64,000 bases of DNA from Phytopythium helicoides. Taxonomy: Eukaryota > Oomycota > Peronosporomycetes > Pythiales > Pythiaceae. This document shows, in pieces, positions 33,147 through 44,481 of the stretch; the stretch's first letter is position 1; each line of letters begins with the position of its first letter. Under the pieces are notes generated by a model that ran no database searches, was not told where the DNA came from, and worked only from the letters and a program-made list of their open reading frames with translations. The stretch lies in assembly GCA_024867545.1 (NCBI GenBank), contig JANFNE010000007.1:1302001-1366000 (forward strand), read 5' to 3'. Position numbers and translations under genes: made by a program.

Positions 33147-33734
33147 TTATGTCGCTGTACTTTCAAACCTGCTGGGGTCCCGTTGACATTTCGTCGCGAT
33201 GCGCGTGAACATCTTTTGCACAGCTAGCTGGTCAAAATTCACCACCATAAACAATTCATCTTTTGGAAACTGTTGCAAGCTTAGACGGCTGTAGTGTCGG
33301 ATGCAAGCTTCCAACGATACAGGAACTTGGCGATGCTCACCTGGGTGTCCTCTACCAAAAGGAAACAGATGAGGAAACATTCGTGCGAGCAATGACTTGT
33401 CACGGTGCGAAAATTGAGAGGAATGACGCACGAGAAATTGCGGGTCAGAAGTGCTGTGGCTAGAGTAACACGCTGTCATGCTTGATCTCTGTGTGGTGAC
33501 CTCGCGATCGTCGGACATGAACATGGCTCGACGCTCTATTACATCGGTCTTGTTCAAGGTCGAATCGTTTTCTGATACGCCGCCGACGCGATCGTGTTCT
33601 GCATCCATCTCTTCTACCTCAATGTTAGCGTCAGGGTCGATGATGACGACGTTTTCGGGCACTGCACCGTTCGGTAGCTCAGAGCAGTTAATATCGACTG
33701 ATTTGTACATTGAATTGTGCTGGCGGTAGAACAA
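33147..33734 (-). pseudogene. Helitron protein N-terminal region
   Basis: This 195-residue frame contains LARMFPHLFPFGRGHPGE, the conserved block that precedes the Rep domain in Helitron proteins, after an acidic N-terminus. A frameshift near 33147 separates it from the Rep core. Confidence 0.75.
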
Positions 33735-34249
33735 CTACGCGTCATCTTGATTGGCAAATGTATTACGAAAGAAATGGTCCAAAATAAGCTGCACTGTCGC
33801 TTTTTTTAAGCCGCCGCCACCGCTGAAGTTGCTGATTGCGTGGTTGCTCGTAGAGATCGCTGGTTTGGCCTTGCCCCGACCACCCCTCTACAGTTTGTTG
33901 ACCCGCAAAGGCACTGTGCTTCCCGCTGTCAACGCCAATTTATCTCACTGGTCTAGATGCATAGCAAGTTTTCATGCAATGCAAACCCACAGTGTTTCCG
34001 GCGTACTCAAATTGATAGTCGATAGTGAGCTCTTTGCCAGCACATATTGGACATATAGCGAAAACCCCGCACCGCTCCTCTCCTGCGACACTCCACTTCT
34101 CGAGTTGGCAATTCGGCGAGCACGGGTTGTTCACGGACCGCATCAAATCCCCGATGCGCGTTGCGTCAATAACTCGGTCCCTGCTTACCCTCAGCAGGGA
34201 AGCGTGTCTAGCATGTCGATAAATCTAGAGATCACGATGTTAGTGAAAT

Positions 34250-35228
34250 AATCTAGTCGTCATCCTGTGATGAAGCGCTGCAGCTGGAGCTGGGAAAGGC
34301 CTTCCTGCAGAGGCAACTCAAAGCGTCTGTGACGCGCGCACTCTTGACTTCAGTATCGGAGGTTTTCTATAGGATAAAATATAGCTCCTTAGACCTCTCT
34401 TGGGGAAATACCCCTAGAGAGGCACTCCTGTACCCTCAAAAGGGTACAGGAAAGAGTTGGTGTGGGCCACACCGCTCACCAAAGACGGGCTGGCCTCCAG
34501 ACTGGCTTCCCAAGGGTTCAGTATCAGGTCTCTATCATCAGAGCTGCAAGTATAAAAAAGTAGAGGTAGCAGAGACAGTAAGACTGTCAATACAGACTTC
34601 CGCTTTCTCCCTCTATCGCGCACGCTGGAGAACAAGCTCCCCAAGGAGGAAATCCTTCTTGGGGCTTGAGGAGGTCATCCGCGCGTCAAGTCAAGTCCAA
34701 CACCCGAACGGTAAGTGCTGCGTGTAAGCACGTGCATTTGCTGCTTGGTTTCATATTCTCGGCGTGGTGCTGGACGGTCGCTTGGGTGTAGCGACACGTC
34801 TGGCATTGCTGCTGACTTCATATTAAGAGGAGGATCAGGGGGGTCCAGCGGAGCCCCTCTGGCTAGATAGATCCGCGTTTTGGCTGCGAGGTCCGGCAGA
34901 GCCTCAGCAGCGTCATAACCATCTGCCTTTGTGGTTCCCTAGCCGGAAACAGCTAGTGGAACCACCCCTGTGTGTACTCATATCGTTTGTTTGTTCAGGA
35001 GAAGAGAGAGAAAGCGCTGTCGCCTGTGCCGACCGCCGACTCTTACGCGTGCGTTTAGAGCTCCTGGTCCCCCGGACGGAGCCTACGGGGATCACAACGC
35101 TCCGGTACTGACCAAGCGAGCCCAAGCCAAGAGTCTCCTCAGGGAGATCAAGACCGAAGCTCGCTGCGAGAGGGGTGAGACTACTCCCCCAGGGGTGAGA
35201 CTACTCCCCCAGCTCGCCTATCGACCCG
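34250..35228 (+). mobile_element. Unclassified insertion within the SET gene (LTR-like)
   Basis: This non-coding segment separates the two halves of the SET domain. It contains a TATAAAA box at 34551-34557 on the plus strand inside a stretch with LTR-like layout and an exact 20-bp tandem duplication at 35171-35210. Ends and target duplication were not found, so the class is open. Confidence 0.4.
35171..35210 (+). repeat. 20-bp tandem duplication
   Basis: AGGGGTGAGACTACTCCCCC occurs twice without change; each unit is an imperfect palindrome (GGGG..CCCC). Confidence 0.85.
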
Positions 35229-36049
35229 TCATGGAGGGCGCCGCATCATCACAATCCATTTACCAAACCAGCTTACCAAACCACGCCGCCGGGCTTCTTC
35301 TCCGCGGATTACCTCCCCAACATACTCACCGACCAACTGTCCCGCTGTGACTGGTTCCAAACTAATCAAGCCGACACCCTTTTCTCCACAGTCGACAACA
35401 GCTGTCTCCAGTGACGAACCGGTTTGCAGCTTCCGGTTCGAGCACCGCAAGCCGCACTGATAGCGTCCGAGTACACATTCGTATCGCATCTGGACCGGCA
35501 CTCGATAGTAAGCCAGCATTCGGATAGGGTTCATGCACGTATCTTGCACTACGATTGAGGCAACCGACACCACAGCCTTCTCCAGTCTGTGCATCAATCT
35601 CACAGCTGCACACCGGTATAGCTGTATCGTGTATTGTCCGACACGCGGGCCACGCTCCACCGGCACAGACGTTAGCTCGGACAATACTCGCCGACCCAAA
35701 AGCTCGTTCGACGGCTCCATCCATGAAAGTTTGTCCTGCAGCGGCACTTTCTAGAATAGAGACTTCCGGGTTCCTCAGAGCGACTACTGCGCGTGAGCGC
35801 AGGTTAACCATGATCATTTTCCGCGAACCACTGTGTGAAAAGGTGTACAGAAGATGCAGGAGCCTTTTTTTCCGCCACCCATAGCCCTGCTTCCATCAAC
35901 AAGACAGCTTTTCCACCACCTCGCTCTCCGATGCCTCGCCCGCACATCGTGCAAGAGCATCTTCCCGGCAATTTCCACATGGTCTCCGACGGCGCCATCA
36001 CTCGCGTAAGCACTTCTGGAAGGAGATGGCTAAGGTATGTGCTTGGCAC

Positions 36050-37351
36050 GCTCTCGGTTCTACAAGCTGCTCGGCCGTACGTTGCCGGTGTACGTCTGCG
36101 CGCGGTTCGTTTTAGAAGCTGACGACGATCTCCGGATAGGAGAATAAATCGAAACGCTGTTGAAGAGTCGCCTGCAGAGTCTGCTTACGACTACGAGAAA
36201 TGTACATGAGATGACCTGGTAGGGATTCATCGCCACGCCCCACTTCAAAACTCGTCTCACAACAGCAAGATGGCCCCCAAGAAAGTCAAGCAGTCACAAT
36301 GAAGCGAACCACGGTTAATTAGCACCGCCACCATTGAAGACAAAGCTCCAACTCCAACATCAGTCTCAGTCATTTCGCTGGTGTCTGAATTCAAAGTTGC
36401 CAAAACCGTGGGGTGGGCACCACCATCGACCAGCACAACATCCACGATGCCCACAACAGATACGGGGCACATACTATCCACTACGCCAACGCCGCGCATT
36501 TCACCTGATACGCGCTCGACGCTAGCACTTTCCATGACGTCAGGGCCGAAAGCACCACCAATCACACACCCAACACACACCACGCCCCCGCACGGGCGCA
36601 ACGAGACCAAGGACGCAGTTGCCGAGTACGAATATCCACTGAAGAAGCTGAAAAAAAAATGATGAGTAACCGCACCCGCCAAGTTATCGACTCAGTTGAA
36701 GGTATGACGTTGGTCAAGCTCTCGGTGCGGTTTTGTATTAATCTGATCTCCTAATGCTCCAATAGACCTACGCAACTTTATCACTCGCAACGACGTCAGT
36801 GACCCAGAAATTCGTGGGTCAATCCGGATCCAAGCTCGGCTGCTTTGGACAATGAACCAGACCATCCACGGCCTTCGTTTCCTACGACTATTCTTGGGCG
36901 AGGAGAGGAGTCTGAGCCGCTACACGAGCAGAAAGAGGTACGATCCAAGCTATGCCATGTGTTGGTTTGGCTATTGATGTTGCAATGAGTGACAGATCGA
37001 CCAGAAGGCCCAATGAGACGACATCTACGAAGCCAATCAGTTCCTCATTACTCTTTCCCTCTTTGACATCGCCGCCGATAGCGAAAGTCTCCCAAAGCCA
37101 GGAGACATCATACCTTTCATTCCTACTAAGCTTCGTCTGTATCGCAATTGTCGCCAGGTGGAAACAAGACTCCAGCACATCGTTTCGGTGAAAGAGACTC
37201 TCTGATTAAACCGACCTACACGCTCACGGCATCCATTCTCTTATCGCTCCTGGTCTTCGTGGCTACCCACCATCTTTCATTCACTGATTGCAGCACACAT
37301 ACATTGTCAAAGACAGTCTAATAGGCAGTCTACATCTATAATAACAATACT
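36050..37351. other. Spacer with a broken plus-strand ORF
   Basis: An ATG at 36270 opens MAPKKVKQSQ, hits a TGA at 36300, and the same frame continues as a Thr/Pro-rich stretch to 36662, ending in KLKKK. A nearby frame, MSNRTRQVIDSVE (from about 36663), is followed by a possible GT..AG intron and NFITRNDVSDPE. These may be pieces of one decayed gag-like or nuclear gene, but I do not recognise it. Bases 36700-37350 otherwise show nothing. Confidence 0.35.
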
Positions 37352-39008
37352 CTATGACAACATGTTAACATTAGCTTGCTCCGCACTCGATGCCACCTCC
37401 AAGCACACTGCACGAAGAAAAACGGCGAAATTAGCTTCACAACGCGCTCTTCCTTGCACATACGCACACACGCACACACAAAAAATAAACATGGATAAGA
37501 TCGAACTGCGAACTCCGGAACCTCCGGTCCGGTCATGAATGATAGCCCTTGCCACAAAGCGCAATTTGTATCCTCTCAACACAAATTTGTAATTGCCATT
37601 TGATGACTCAATTATCTGGTAGCATTGTCGCTTAAGCCAGTACTCACCAAGAAAGTTTGACTTAGCGTTCGGCGTCAATACCACATAAGAAAAATAAAAC
37701 GGCTTTATGCCAGTTTGACATAAAAAATACAGTTTCACAGTGCTACGATGTATATTTGAGTGCTGCGTACCCTCATCAATTGTAAACATCTCGTCACTAT
37801 GTGGTCGCCTCGTCACAAAGCACGAAAAGTCAGGCATCAGCCCGAGTCCGCACCCTGAACCCAGTACCCACTCATAGCCAGTCAACTGCCTCCCCTCTGG
37901 GTACAGTAGAAAAGGAAGCCTCAATTGTACCGTCTCTTCTATCCCACTGGAAAGCTCCAGGATCTGGCAAGAAGCCCCCCTGTACCATCACGCTGTTAAC
38001 TGGTACAAAATCATCCAAATCCTCCTCCTCATTATCACTGATGACCGGTGACACGCTGCCCATTGCCTTGGCCATCTTGGCCAGCTCAGGTGTGCTTGGA
38101 ACGTTCCTTGTGGCTCAAGGAGACACTGGCATTTGGTCAGGCGTACGCGGAATATCCAGCGCTAAGCCACTCTCTTACCCTCATACCACTGTTTCAATGG
38201 CTGTTGCCACATCAAAGTCCACCTTCTGCTTCTTCTGCACCGGCTGCTTGTCCATCTTGGGGTTGTTCCCAGCCTTAGCATCAGAGTGTACGTTGCGTCG
38301 AATCATACCATTTGCTATCTCCTCTTTCATCTTGGGACAGTCACTCTTCCTGTGCTGCCCAATGTTGTTCATTGTATTCAGCTTCCCAAAGCAGTAGAAA
38401 CACTCATTCCCGTAGTCATCGCTTCATGTAAAGGACACATGTAATCTCCAGTACTGGTTTGGAAGCAAAGCCAGAATCTTCGCCATCATCAGCTGCGATG
38501 ACATGACCTTGTACGTCAGCGCATCACCCCACAGCCGGTTGATCCGGTACCAAATTCCTTTCAGCTTGAAAAACAGCTGAGACACATCCTTGAAGTCCCG
38601 ATTCAGAGCTGCGTCAAACTCTTGGACCAGGTCCACCAGCCCTGACGTAGATGCTTGCCCAAAATCAGTCGCCATCTGACGCCAAATAACTGGTACCTTA
38701 GTCTCGTAGAGAGAGACAGTCAGTTGACTTAGATTTTTCTTGGGCAAGCACTGATTCAGCAAATTATTGATGTATGCTTCCTCCTGGGTGAACATCGCAT
38801 TATCAAGTCGAGATGCAGCGTCCGGGGTGTCCGCACCCGGTCTTGCCATGCTGACGAACTCGGTCGGCATCTCCTTGTACATGAGACATGGCAGTGTCCT
38901 TCCAACTTGCAGCTCCTTTACCTCACAAGCACTGCTCAGTTGCCGAGGATGGGCTATCACGATGTCCGTCCAAACGGCAAAGACTCGCTTGTCCCAGTTG
39001 AACAGCAT
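37352..39008 (-). pseudogene. Copia gag and protease fragment (Copia-3)
   Basis: The minus frame 39008-38424 (195 codons) resembles a copia gag (UBN2-like, helix-rich, with DLVQEFDAALNR and LALLPNQYW). It is followed by a degenerate zinc knuckle (CFYCFGKLN .. GQHRKSDC) near 38390-38330, a Lys-rich linker, an acidic linker (ISDNEEEDLDDF) and a protease-like start EWVLGSGCGL (D replaced by G in the DSG triad) near 37870. No integrase or reverse transcriptase follows, so it is truncated. Confidence 0.65.
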
Positions 39009-39861
39009 TGAGCTGACCGCCCCCTTCTCACTCTACTCATACTTAAAATGTTGAATCCCAAAGTGACAACGGGAGATGAGTTTTAAAATTCTCACATGTA
39101 TTTAGTATGCTTGCTCTAAAAGCAATCCTCAGATGCTTATGCTCTAGACCTGCTCAGTCTGAAGCAAAAGAAGAAGTGAAGACGGGCCTCACGCCTTGGC
39201 TTCTGATCATCATCGCACTGATAGGCTTTGGCAGGTTTTGCATCGCTCCCTGATTCGAAACGCCCGCCGTACGGTACTCTCTCGACTGCATTCTCAATAC
39301 TTTAACTCAGTGTAAATACTCAGTATAAATAAAACATTTAGGTTTCATTATCCAGCTATGCCACTGACTCTAACAGTGTACGATGGCTGTTGGGCGTCTG
39401 TCGACTCAAGATGTGAGCGTGATGTGTTGATTCCTATGGGGTATTGCCTATTTTTTCCGCGGTGACCTATTTCAGGGTGGTTTGTCACACTCAAGCATTC
39501 ACTACCGTATTCATTGCTACCTGACCTACAAATATGTGCGTTGGAGCTTTGACGTTGTCTCCGCGGACGAAGAAAGCACCGGGTGCGATCTTTTGTTGCC
39601 CTATGGTCGTTTTCAAAGCTGCGTGAATGTTCATTCGAGATCTTGCCCCGGTAAGGTGAAAGCAAAGCAATCCAACAAGTCTTTAGGTTAAAGCCCTAGT
39701 TCTCCAAAACTGTCGGTAAATGCTGTGCTGGTACCTGTCGTGGAAGCAGTGGCAAATTTCTGCAAGGTATTTGGGCGTGAAGACAATACTGGATCCAAGC
39801 CGTCTCCGTTTCAATCGCTTCTCAATCAACCCTCTCGCAAAAATCTAACAACGCTAAGGTG
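39009..39861. other. Spacer left of Copia-2
   Basis: No intact gene is seen. A 53-codon minus frame at 39631-39472 (MNIHAALKTTIGQQ) looks protein-like but is too short to assign. The region ends with AGGTG, the target site duplicated by Copia-2. Confidence 0.35.
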
Positions 39862-40182
39862 TGTGAGATGCTGAAGAGAACCTGGTGCTTCGGCACCGTT
39901 GAGGTGCTGGTCGACTCGACGTAGTCGAGGCAACGCGTGCCAGCACCGGGTCACCAGGTTGTGACGAACCATTGGCTAGGACGTGAACTCATGCTATTCA
40001 CTGGTACTTTGAATATGAGTATACTTTAGTCCTAATACAGTGTTGGGGGCTCGACGAGTGGCAGCGTTGTCCACTCGTCACTGCGGATATTCCCCTGCTG
40101 AGGCTTTAGTCCAGCAATCTGTGTGTGTGCATTGGTTATTCATGGTGTTTACCCGTTCTACAGGTAGCCGTGGATTCTCACA
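39862..40182 (+). repeat. Copia-2 5' LTR (321 bp)
   Basis: TGTGAGATG .. GATTCTCACA. It differs from the 3' LTR only at 40178 (C versus T). It contains a nested hairpin: CCTGGTG (39881) pairs with CACCAGG (39952), GGTGCTGG (39903) with CCAGCACC (39940), and CGACT (39912) with AGTCG (39923). Confidence 0.95.
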
Positions 40183-40194
40183 GGTTATGAGACC
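40183..40194 (+). other. Copia-2 primer binding site (anticodon-loop type)
   Basis: GGTTATGAGACC directly follows the 5' LTR. As in Copia-1, this complements the anticodon arm of initiator tRNA-Met, and the gag ATG (40187-40189) lies within it. Confidence 0.7.
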
Positions 40195-42052
40195 AACGCG
40201 GGCTTCAGCCAATGCAGACGAGGCGCAGGTTGGCGACCAGGCAAGTGGATATGGCGGATCAGCGGATGAAAATCCCTCATTACCACAGGGCGAGGTTCCC
40301 AATAGCGGGTCCCGTTCCCTCGCGGGGACGCACGTCACGAAGGATCGGATCGTCACGGCAGATGAAGCACTAGTACAGACGATAGCAGCCACAGACGCCG
40401 AAACCCCATACGGAACAAGCGTCCGTCAAGCGACCGACCTTGAGACTCCACCGCGGAGCGCATACGAGATCGCAGCTCCCCTGGACGCGCTGATATGCGT
40501 GGACCAAGCCCAAGACCGACCAATGAGCACTCCTTGGTCGCGCGAAACAACCATTAGGACGCGGAAGGAGCTGACCGGCGACAACTGACGCGCGTGGAAG
40601 CTAGAGATGTCAGGGTGGCGCGCACCGCGTCACCCAAGCCGATTGAACTCGGTCGAGGTGCGCGGCGCGCGTCACCTCGACAACTTGAACGTGCTCTAGC
40701 ATGGAGCACTAGGAGGCAGCACTAGAGCGCCGCGGCAACGCGTTCCGCGTCACCGCAGGCAGCTCGTGCTTGCAGTTTATGTTGAAATAACGACTTCAAC
40801 GGGTGCACGTTGAAGTGCAACCCCTGCATAGTGAAACCAAGTCAAGAACACACAAAAAGTAAAGAAACAGATTCTATTGAAGTTGCATTAGGAGAAGTCG
40901 TATGAAGAAAAACACATTGAAGAAAGAGAAAAATTAGGAGTAGCAAGGGAAGCCCCCTAGGGGCTCTAGGAGCTAGGAAGCTGGCGATTCCGGTTGCTCG
41001 GAATCGCTCAGTCTGCTAATTTCCAAGAACACGGCAAGCGTTTCCCAACGCCTTCGGCTTCCTCGTCGTTGGTTCAAAAAGTGTGCTTTATTGCACCGCC
41101 AACCTTCGCGTCACATCCGTGACGATCGGGTCTTGCAGGCGCCCGGTCGTTACAAGAGGTGCAGTCGATACTCTATAGTCAGGGTATGCTGACACTAGTG
41201 AGAGGCACGGAGCGCTTCAACGAGCAGTGCGCGCGTGAGCGCCCTGACTATCAGTGCTGCTGTAACCAGCGGCTGCGCAAAGCTCACACGGAGATAGTGA
41301 CTAGTCTGGATGAAAGCGTCATGGTGCGCTGCGCGCAAGAGATAGAGAGTGGCCAGCCATGGCGGGTGTGGGCCGCGCTCGAGAAGACGTATGATGGTGC
41401 CCGCGGCAACAATGCTGTGTATCTGCGGCAGAACCTGTACGCACGGCGCATGCGTTCTGGAGAGGATGTGATGGATTACGTGTGCGAGCTCCAGCGTATA
41501 CAGCGCGAACTGAGCCAAATGAACGTGGTGGTGTCGGAGGGTGAGATGACCAGCATCATCCTGACAAACGCGATCACCGAGTACCCGCTCATTGCGAATG
41601 GCCACACGCAGCGCATGTCATAATTTCGCGGAGGTGTAGACCCCAATCAACGTGTTCATGAGGCGATCAACGTGCAACTCGTGGCCGAGCGCACGCGACG
41701 CGAGATTGAGGATCAAGGGCGGAGTGCCCATGGCCGAGGTATTCAACGAGTGAATGCAGTTCAGCAACATGCCCAATCTAACGGCAGGAACGGACGCCGG
41801 AAACGCAGTGGTGGCGGTGCCCGAGGGCAAGGCAGTAACAGGAAAAGCAAGGCTGACGGAGAGCAAGCCAAGAAGAGGATGACTGTCGCGGAGCGCAAGA
41901 AGTCACCAAGTGCATGGAGTGTGGCGAAATTGGACATTGGCTTCGCGAGTGCCTTAAACTTCAAGGCACAACGTCAGCCAACGAGATCCGCTCGATGTCA
42001 CACGCGGTACTGAGTCGTTGTGAGGCTGCAATTGAGGAGGAAAGCAGGTGTG
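40187..42052 (+). pseudogene. Copia-2 gag, 5' portion (up to the MULE insertion)
   Basis: Gag begins at the ATG in the primer binding site and runs to LTGDN, followed by TGA (40586-40588) and then RAWKLEM, so the stop interrupts a conserved copia gag motif (LxGDNYxxW). After a possible insertion (40776-41159) it resumes with the UBN2 region (WRVWAALEKTYDGA, VMDYVCELQRI), meets TAA at 41621 and a frameshift near 41905, and reaches an intact zinc knuckle CMECGEIGHWLREC (about 41911). The MULE enters 90 bp later, after EESRC. Confidence 0.8.
40776..41159 (+). mobile_element. Possible solo-LTR-like insertion in Copia-2 gag
   Basis: A 384-bp non-coding segment interrupts gag. TGCAG lies on both sides (40771-40775 and 41160-41164), and inside, TGTTGAAATAACGAC near the left and GTCGTTACA near the right have LTR-like TG..CA ends (40780-41154). 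Joining the flanks keeps a reading frame into the UBN2 region. The evidence is modest and could be chance. Confidence 0.35.
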
Positions 42053-42190
42053 GTAGTGTTTTTTACGGGTCAAATATGGGTCAGGTCAGTTCTCATGGTC
42101 GCGTGACCACCAACGTGAGCTTTGCTCAACAGGATGACTGGTCACGTGACCAAGAGGGTTGGAGTCTCCAACTTGGAAAGAGTGAGTCGA
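42053..42190 (+). repeat. MULE left terminal inverted repeat
   Basis: It starts GTAGTGTTTTTTACGGGTC and includes GGTCGCGTGACC (about 42100) and GGTCACGTGACC (about 42143). It matches the inverted right end for about 50 bp with some mismatches. Confidence 0.8.
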
Positions 42191-42521
42191 AAATATATTC
42201 ACGGTAGGATCCATGGTCGAAACTACCCCCAACGAATCCACTATAAATAAGGATCGGGAGTCAAATCCAACCTTCACACCATCCAGTTCTCATCGCACAC
42301 ACATACACCGATTCTAGAGCAAGCCGATGCAAACTCGTGCCAGAAAGCGCCGCAAATCTCTGGATGAAAGGGAAAGAAATTAAGAAACAAGCAGTTTGAC
42401 TCAAGTCTCAACGTTAGCTGCGAGTGACTGCGGAAATCGTGATGGTCGAAGCGTGGAACCTCTACCAAGCAGCGTTCGCAGGTTCAATGTGTCCAGAGCC
42501 GACGTGGACACGCAATTAGAG

Positions 42522-44207
42522 ATGGATTCATCTTTGAACGATAGCGATGTGACTGAGGCTGGTTTATGGAGTGACGACGAGCGTACCTACGATTTGCATG
42601 TTGCGCACGATAGCAGCGACGATTGTTCAAGTAGCGTGTTTGACGGGAATGAGGAATCGGTCAACGCGACACGCAGAGTCAGAGCGGAGCCGAGTTATCG
42701 CAGTGATCGCAGTGATTCTAGATCTGTGGTTAGTCAGACAGCACATATGCATGTCGAGAATGGAAGAGAGAACACAAGTCGTACCGGAAAGACAAATAGA
42801 TGGGTAGACGGCTACTGCTACACGCAGAGCAATGCCACATCAATAAAAATCAGCTACAGATGCAGATACTACAGGAATAGGAAACTTGGACGATGCGCCG
42901 GCAAATGCGAATACGTTTTTGCAAGTGGCCGGTATGAAAATTTTGTCGCTCATTCTTGTGGCCGCTACAATGGCGGCAGTTGCGACACCTACTCTGAATC
43001 GCTCGATTCTAGACCTACAGAAGCACGTCCAACTGATGTGACGGAAGAAATGAAAGCAATGGTTGATCGGTTGGCGTTGTCAATGACTGATACGCCACGA
43101 GCAATTTGGGACAAAGTAAGAGGACAGTTTCTACATGATCGCGGCGACCAGGAAGGTTTGGTCGGTTTGTCGTGGGAGCAAGTCCGGGCACGTGTATACC
43201 GCGTTCGCAATGAAGCATTTGTTGGCGATATCTATGCTAGAATCGAACAAGAACCATTGTCGCGTGTTTTGACCGACCAAGGCAACGTGACATCAATGCA
43301 ATTTTTTCAATTCCACATTTCCTTTTACAATAAGCAGAAGCGCTGCATGGAGCGATTGCTAGGGTGGGCACATCCGCGTCTTTTGGGCTTACTCTCACAC
43401 AGAAAAATATCACTGTTCGTGGATGGCACATTTCGGATTGTACCAGCACAATTTAGTCAGTGTATGGTCTTTCTCGTTCACGACAGACACACGAAAGGAT
43501 ACTATCCTGCAGTCTTCATGCTACTAACATCGAAATCTTACGACGCATATTTTGCAGCTGTACGCGCTCTTTGCGACCTAACTGACTTTGCCATTGAACC
43601 TGCATTCATCTACTGCGATTTCGAGAGCGGGTTGCTCCGTGCTCTAACAGATCACTTTAATGATGTACCTAAGATTGGTTGCCTCTTAAATTGGAAGCAA
43701 GCGTGCCTTCGGCGCATGAAAAAACTGAGAATTTCAGCATCTGAATGTAAGATTGCTATGAAAAGTGGCGTGTTGGACATGCTTACTGTTTTACCTCAGC
43801 GGAAAATATCAAAGCAAGGAATCAATTGGGTTCAGAATACTGTCAAAGCCAAGTGCGAGTCTAATGAAAAAATCTACTCTGAGTCAAAATGGAAGCAGTT
43901 TTGGACCGACTTCAAGCGAACTTGGGTGGAGATGTTTCCTCCTGAAGTGTGGAACATATCAGAGTACAGTTCTGAAACTATAAGCCGGACTAACAACCCA
44001 TTGGAGCGATTCAATCGTGAACTCAATGACGACCTCAAAGGCACCCACCCAAATCTGTTTACTTTTGTCAACATTATCGAGAGAGTGGCTAGACGCCACG
44101 CCGAACTAAAGCGTCAACGTGAAAACAAACTCACACTTATCAGCACCGCCAGACAGGCGCAAACTAATAACCATACCCAAACCTGTCCAATTACAATCAG
44201 ACGATAG
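42522..44207 (+). CDS. MULE transposase (nested element)
   Basis: The protein is a Mutator-like DDE transposase of 561 residues from the ATG at 42522 (the frame is open further upstream, to 42396, without an ATG). An acidic N-terminus is followed by a FLYWCH/WRKY-GCM1-like zinc finger (YRCRYYRNRKLGRCAGKC .. AHSCG). The catalytic residues are D301 (FVDGTFRI), D366 (YCDFESG) and E495 (TNNPLERFN). There is no SWIM finger, unlike the MULE at 13.3-15.6 kb, so the two belong to different families. The frame is intact. Just past the stop, a shifted frame to 44395 continues with an acidic tail (DDYENSSDIEVEVLGNRH), hinting at a -1 frameshift or an intron at the 3' end. Confidence 0.88.
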   Translation: MDSSLNDSDVTEAGLWSDDERTYDLHVAHDSSDDCSSSVFDGNEESVNATRRVRAEPSYRSDRSDSRSVVSQTAHMHVENGRENTSRTGKTNRWVDGYCYTQSNATSIKISYRCRYYRNRKLGRCAGKCEYVFASGRYENFVAHSCGRYNGGSCDTYSESLDSRPTEARPTDVTEEMKAMVDRLALSMTDTPRAIWDKVRGQFLHDRGDQEGLVGLSWEQVRARVYRVRNEAFVGDIYARIEQEPLSRVLTDQGNVTSMQFFQFHISFYNKQKRCMERLLGWAHPRLLGLLSHRKISLFVDGTFRIVPAQFSQCMVFLVHDRHTKGYYPAVFMLLTSKSYDAYFAAVRALCDLTDFAIEPAFIYCDFESGLLRALTDHFNDVPKIGCLLNWKQACLRRMKKLRISASECKIAMKSGVLDMLTVLPQRKISKQGINWVQNTVKAKCESNEKIYSESKWKQFWTDFKRTWVEMFPPEVWNISEYSSETISRTNNPLERFNRELNDDLKGTHPNLFTFVNIIERVARRHAELKRQRENKLTLISTARQAQTNNHTQTCPITIRR

Positions 44208-44475
44208 TGATTCCGACGAGTGATGACTACGAGAATAGTAGCGATATTGAAGTAGAGGTCCTTGGCAATCGGCACGTTCGACCAATCGTCTCGAGAGTAC
44301 ACCGGGATAGAGCATTCGTTCTCTCGATTCCAACGGCAGAGCCGCTCGTGTTCGATCGTGATTCCAACGTCAGTGAGGTCGACAGCGACTAAACTGCAAT
44401 ACTACATATTTCTATACCATAGATAACTTCAAATGCACGTGTATACTTTACATACATTAATATTTATTGTAGATA
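44208..44475. other. 3' region of the nested MULE transposase
   Basis: It contains the shifted acidic frame described for the transposase (stop at 44392) and an A/T-rich stretch that could hold the polyadenylation signal. Confidence 0.4.
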
Positions 44476-44481
44476 TTGAAA

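Larger units (their letters stand above)
29669..33734 (-). mobile_element. Degenerate Helitron (Rep/helicase)
   Basis: Minus-strand order N-terminal region, HUH Rep core, linker, PIF1-type helicase is that of a Helitron, a rolling-circle element. The coding region is broken by several frameshifts and stops. The 5' TC and 3' hairpin-CTRR ends were not located, so the true element borders are unknown. Confidence 0.8.
33940..36049 (-). pseudogene. SET-domain histone methyltransferase-like gene, broken by an insertion
   Basis: The minus strand carries a Cys-rich leader (CSCTMCGRGIGE near 35960), then an AWS-like Cys block (IPVCSCEI, GCGVGCLNR; continued after a frameshift near 35560 by CGLRCSN), then the start of a SET domain (KGVGLISLEPVTAGQLVGEY). 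The frame is lost near 35230. About 1 kb later the SET core resumes with RVIDATRIGDLMRS, NPCSPNCQLEKW and AGKELTIDYQFE (34180-33980). The catalytic NHSC motif reads NNPC. The class resembles SET2/ASH1-type lysine methyltransferases. The order and strand match the Helitron that follows, so it may be a captured host gene. It is not functional. Confidence 0.7.

Noticed and set aside
34250..35228. A complete LTR retrotransposon inside the SET gene
   Set aside because: Only one LTR-like stretch with a TATA box is visible; no second LTR, no coding region and no target duplication were found.
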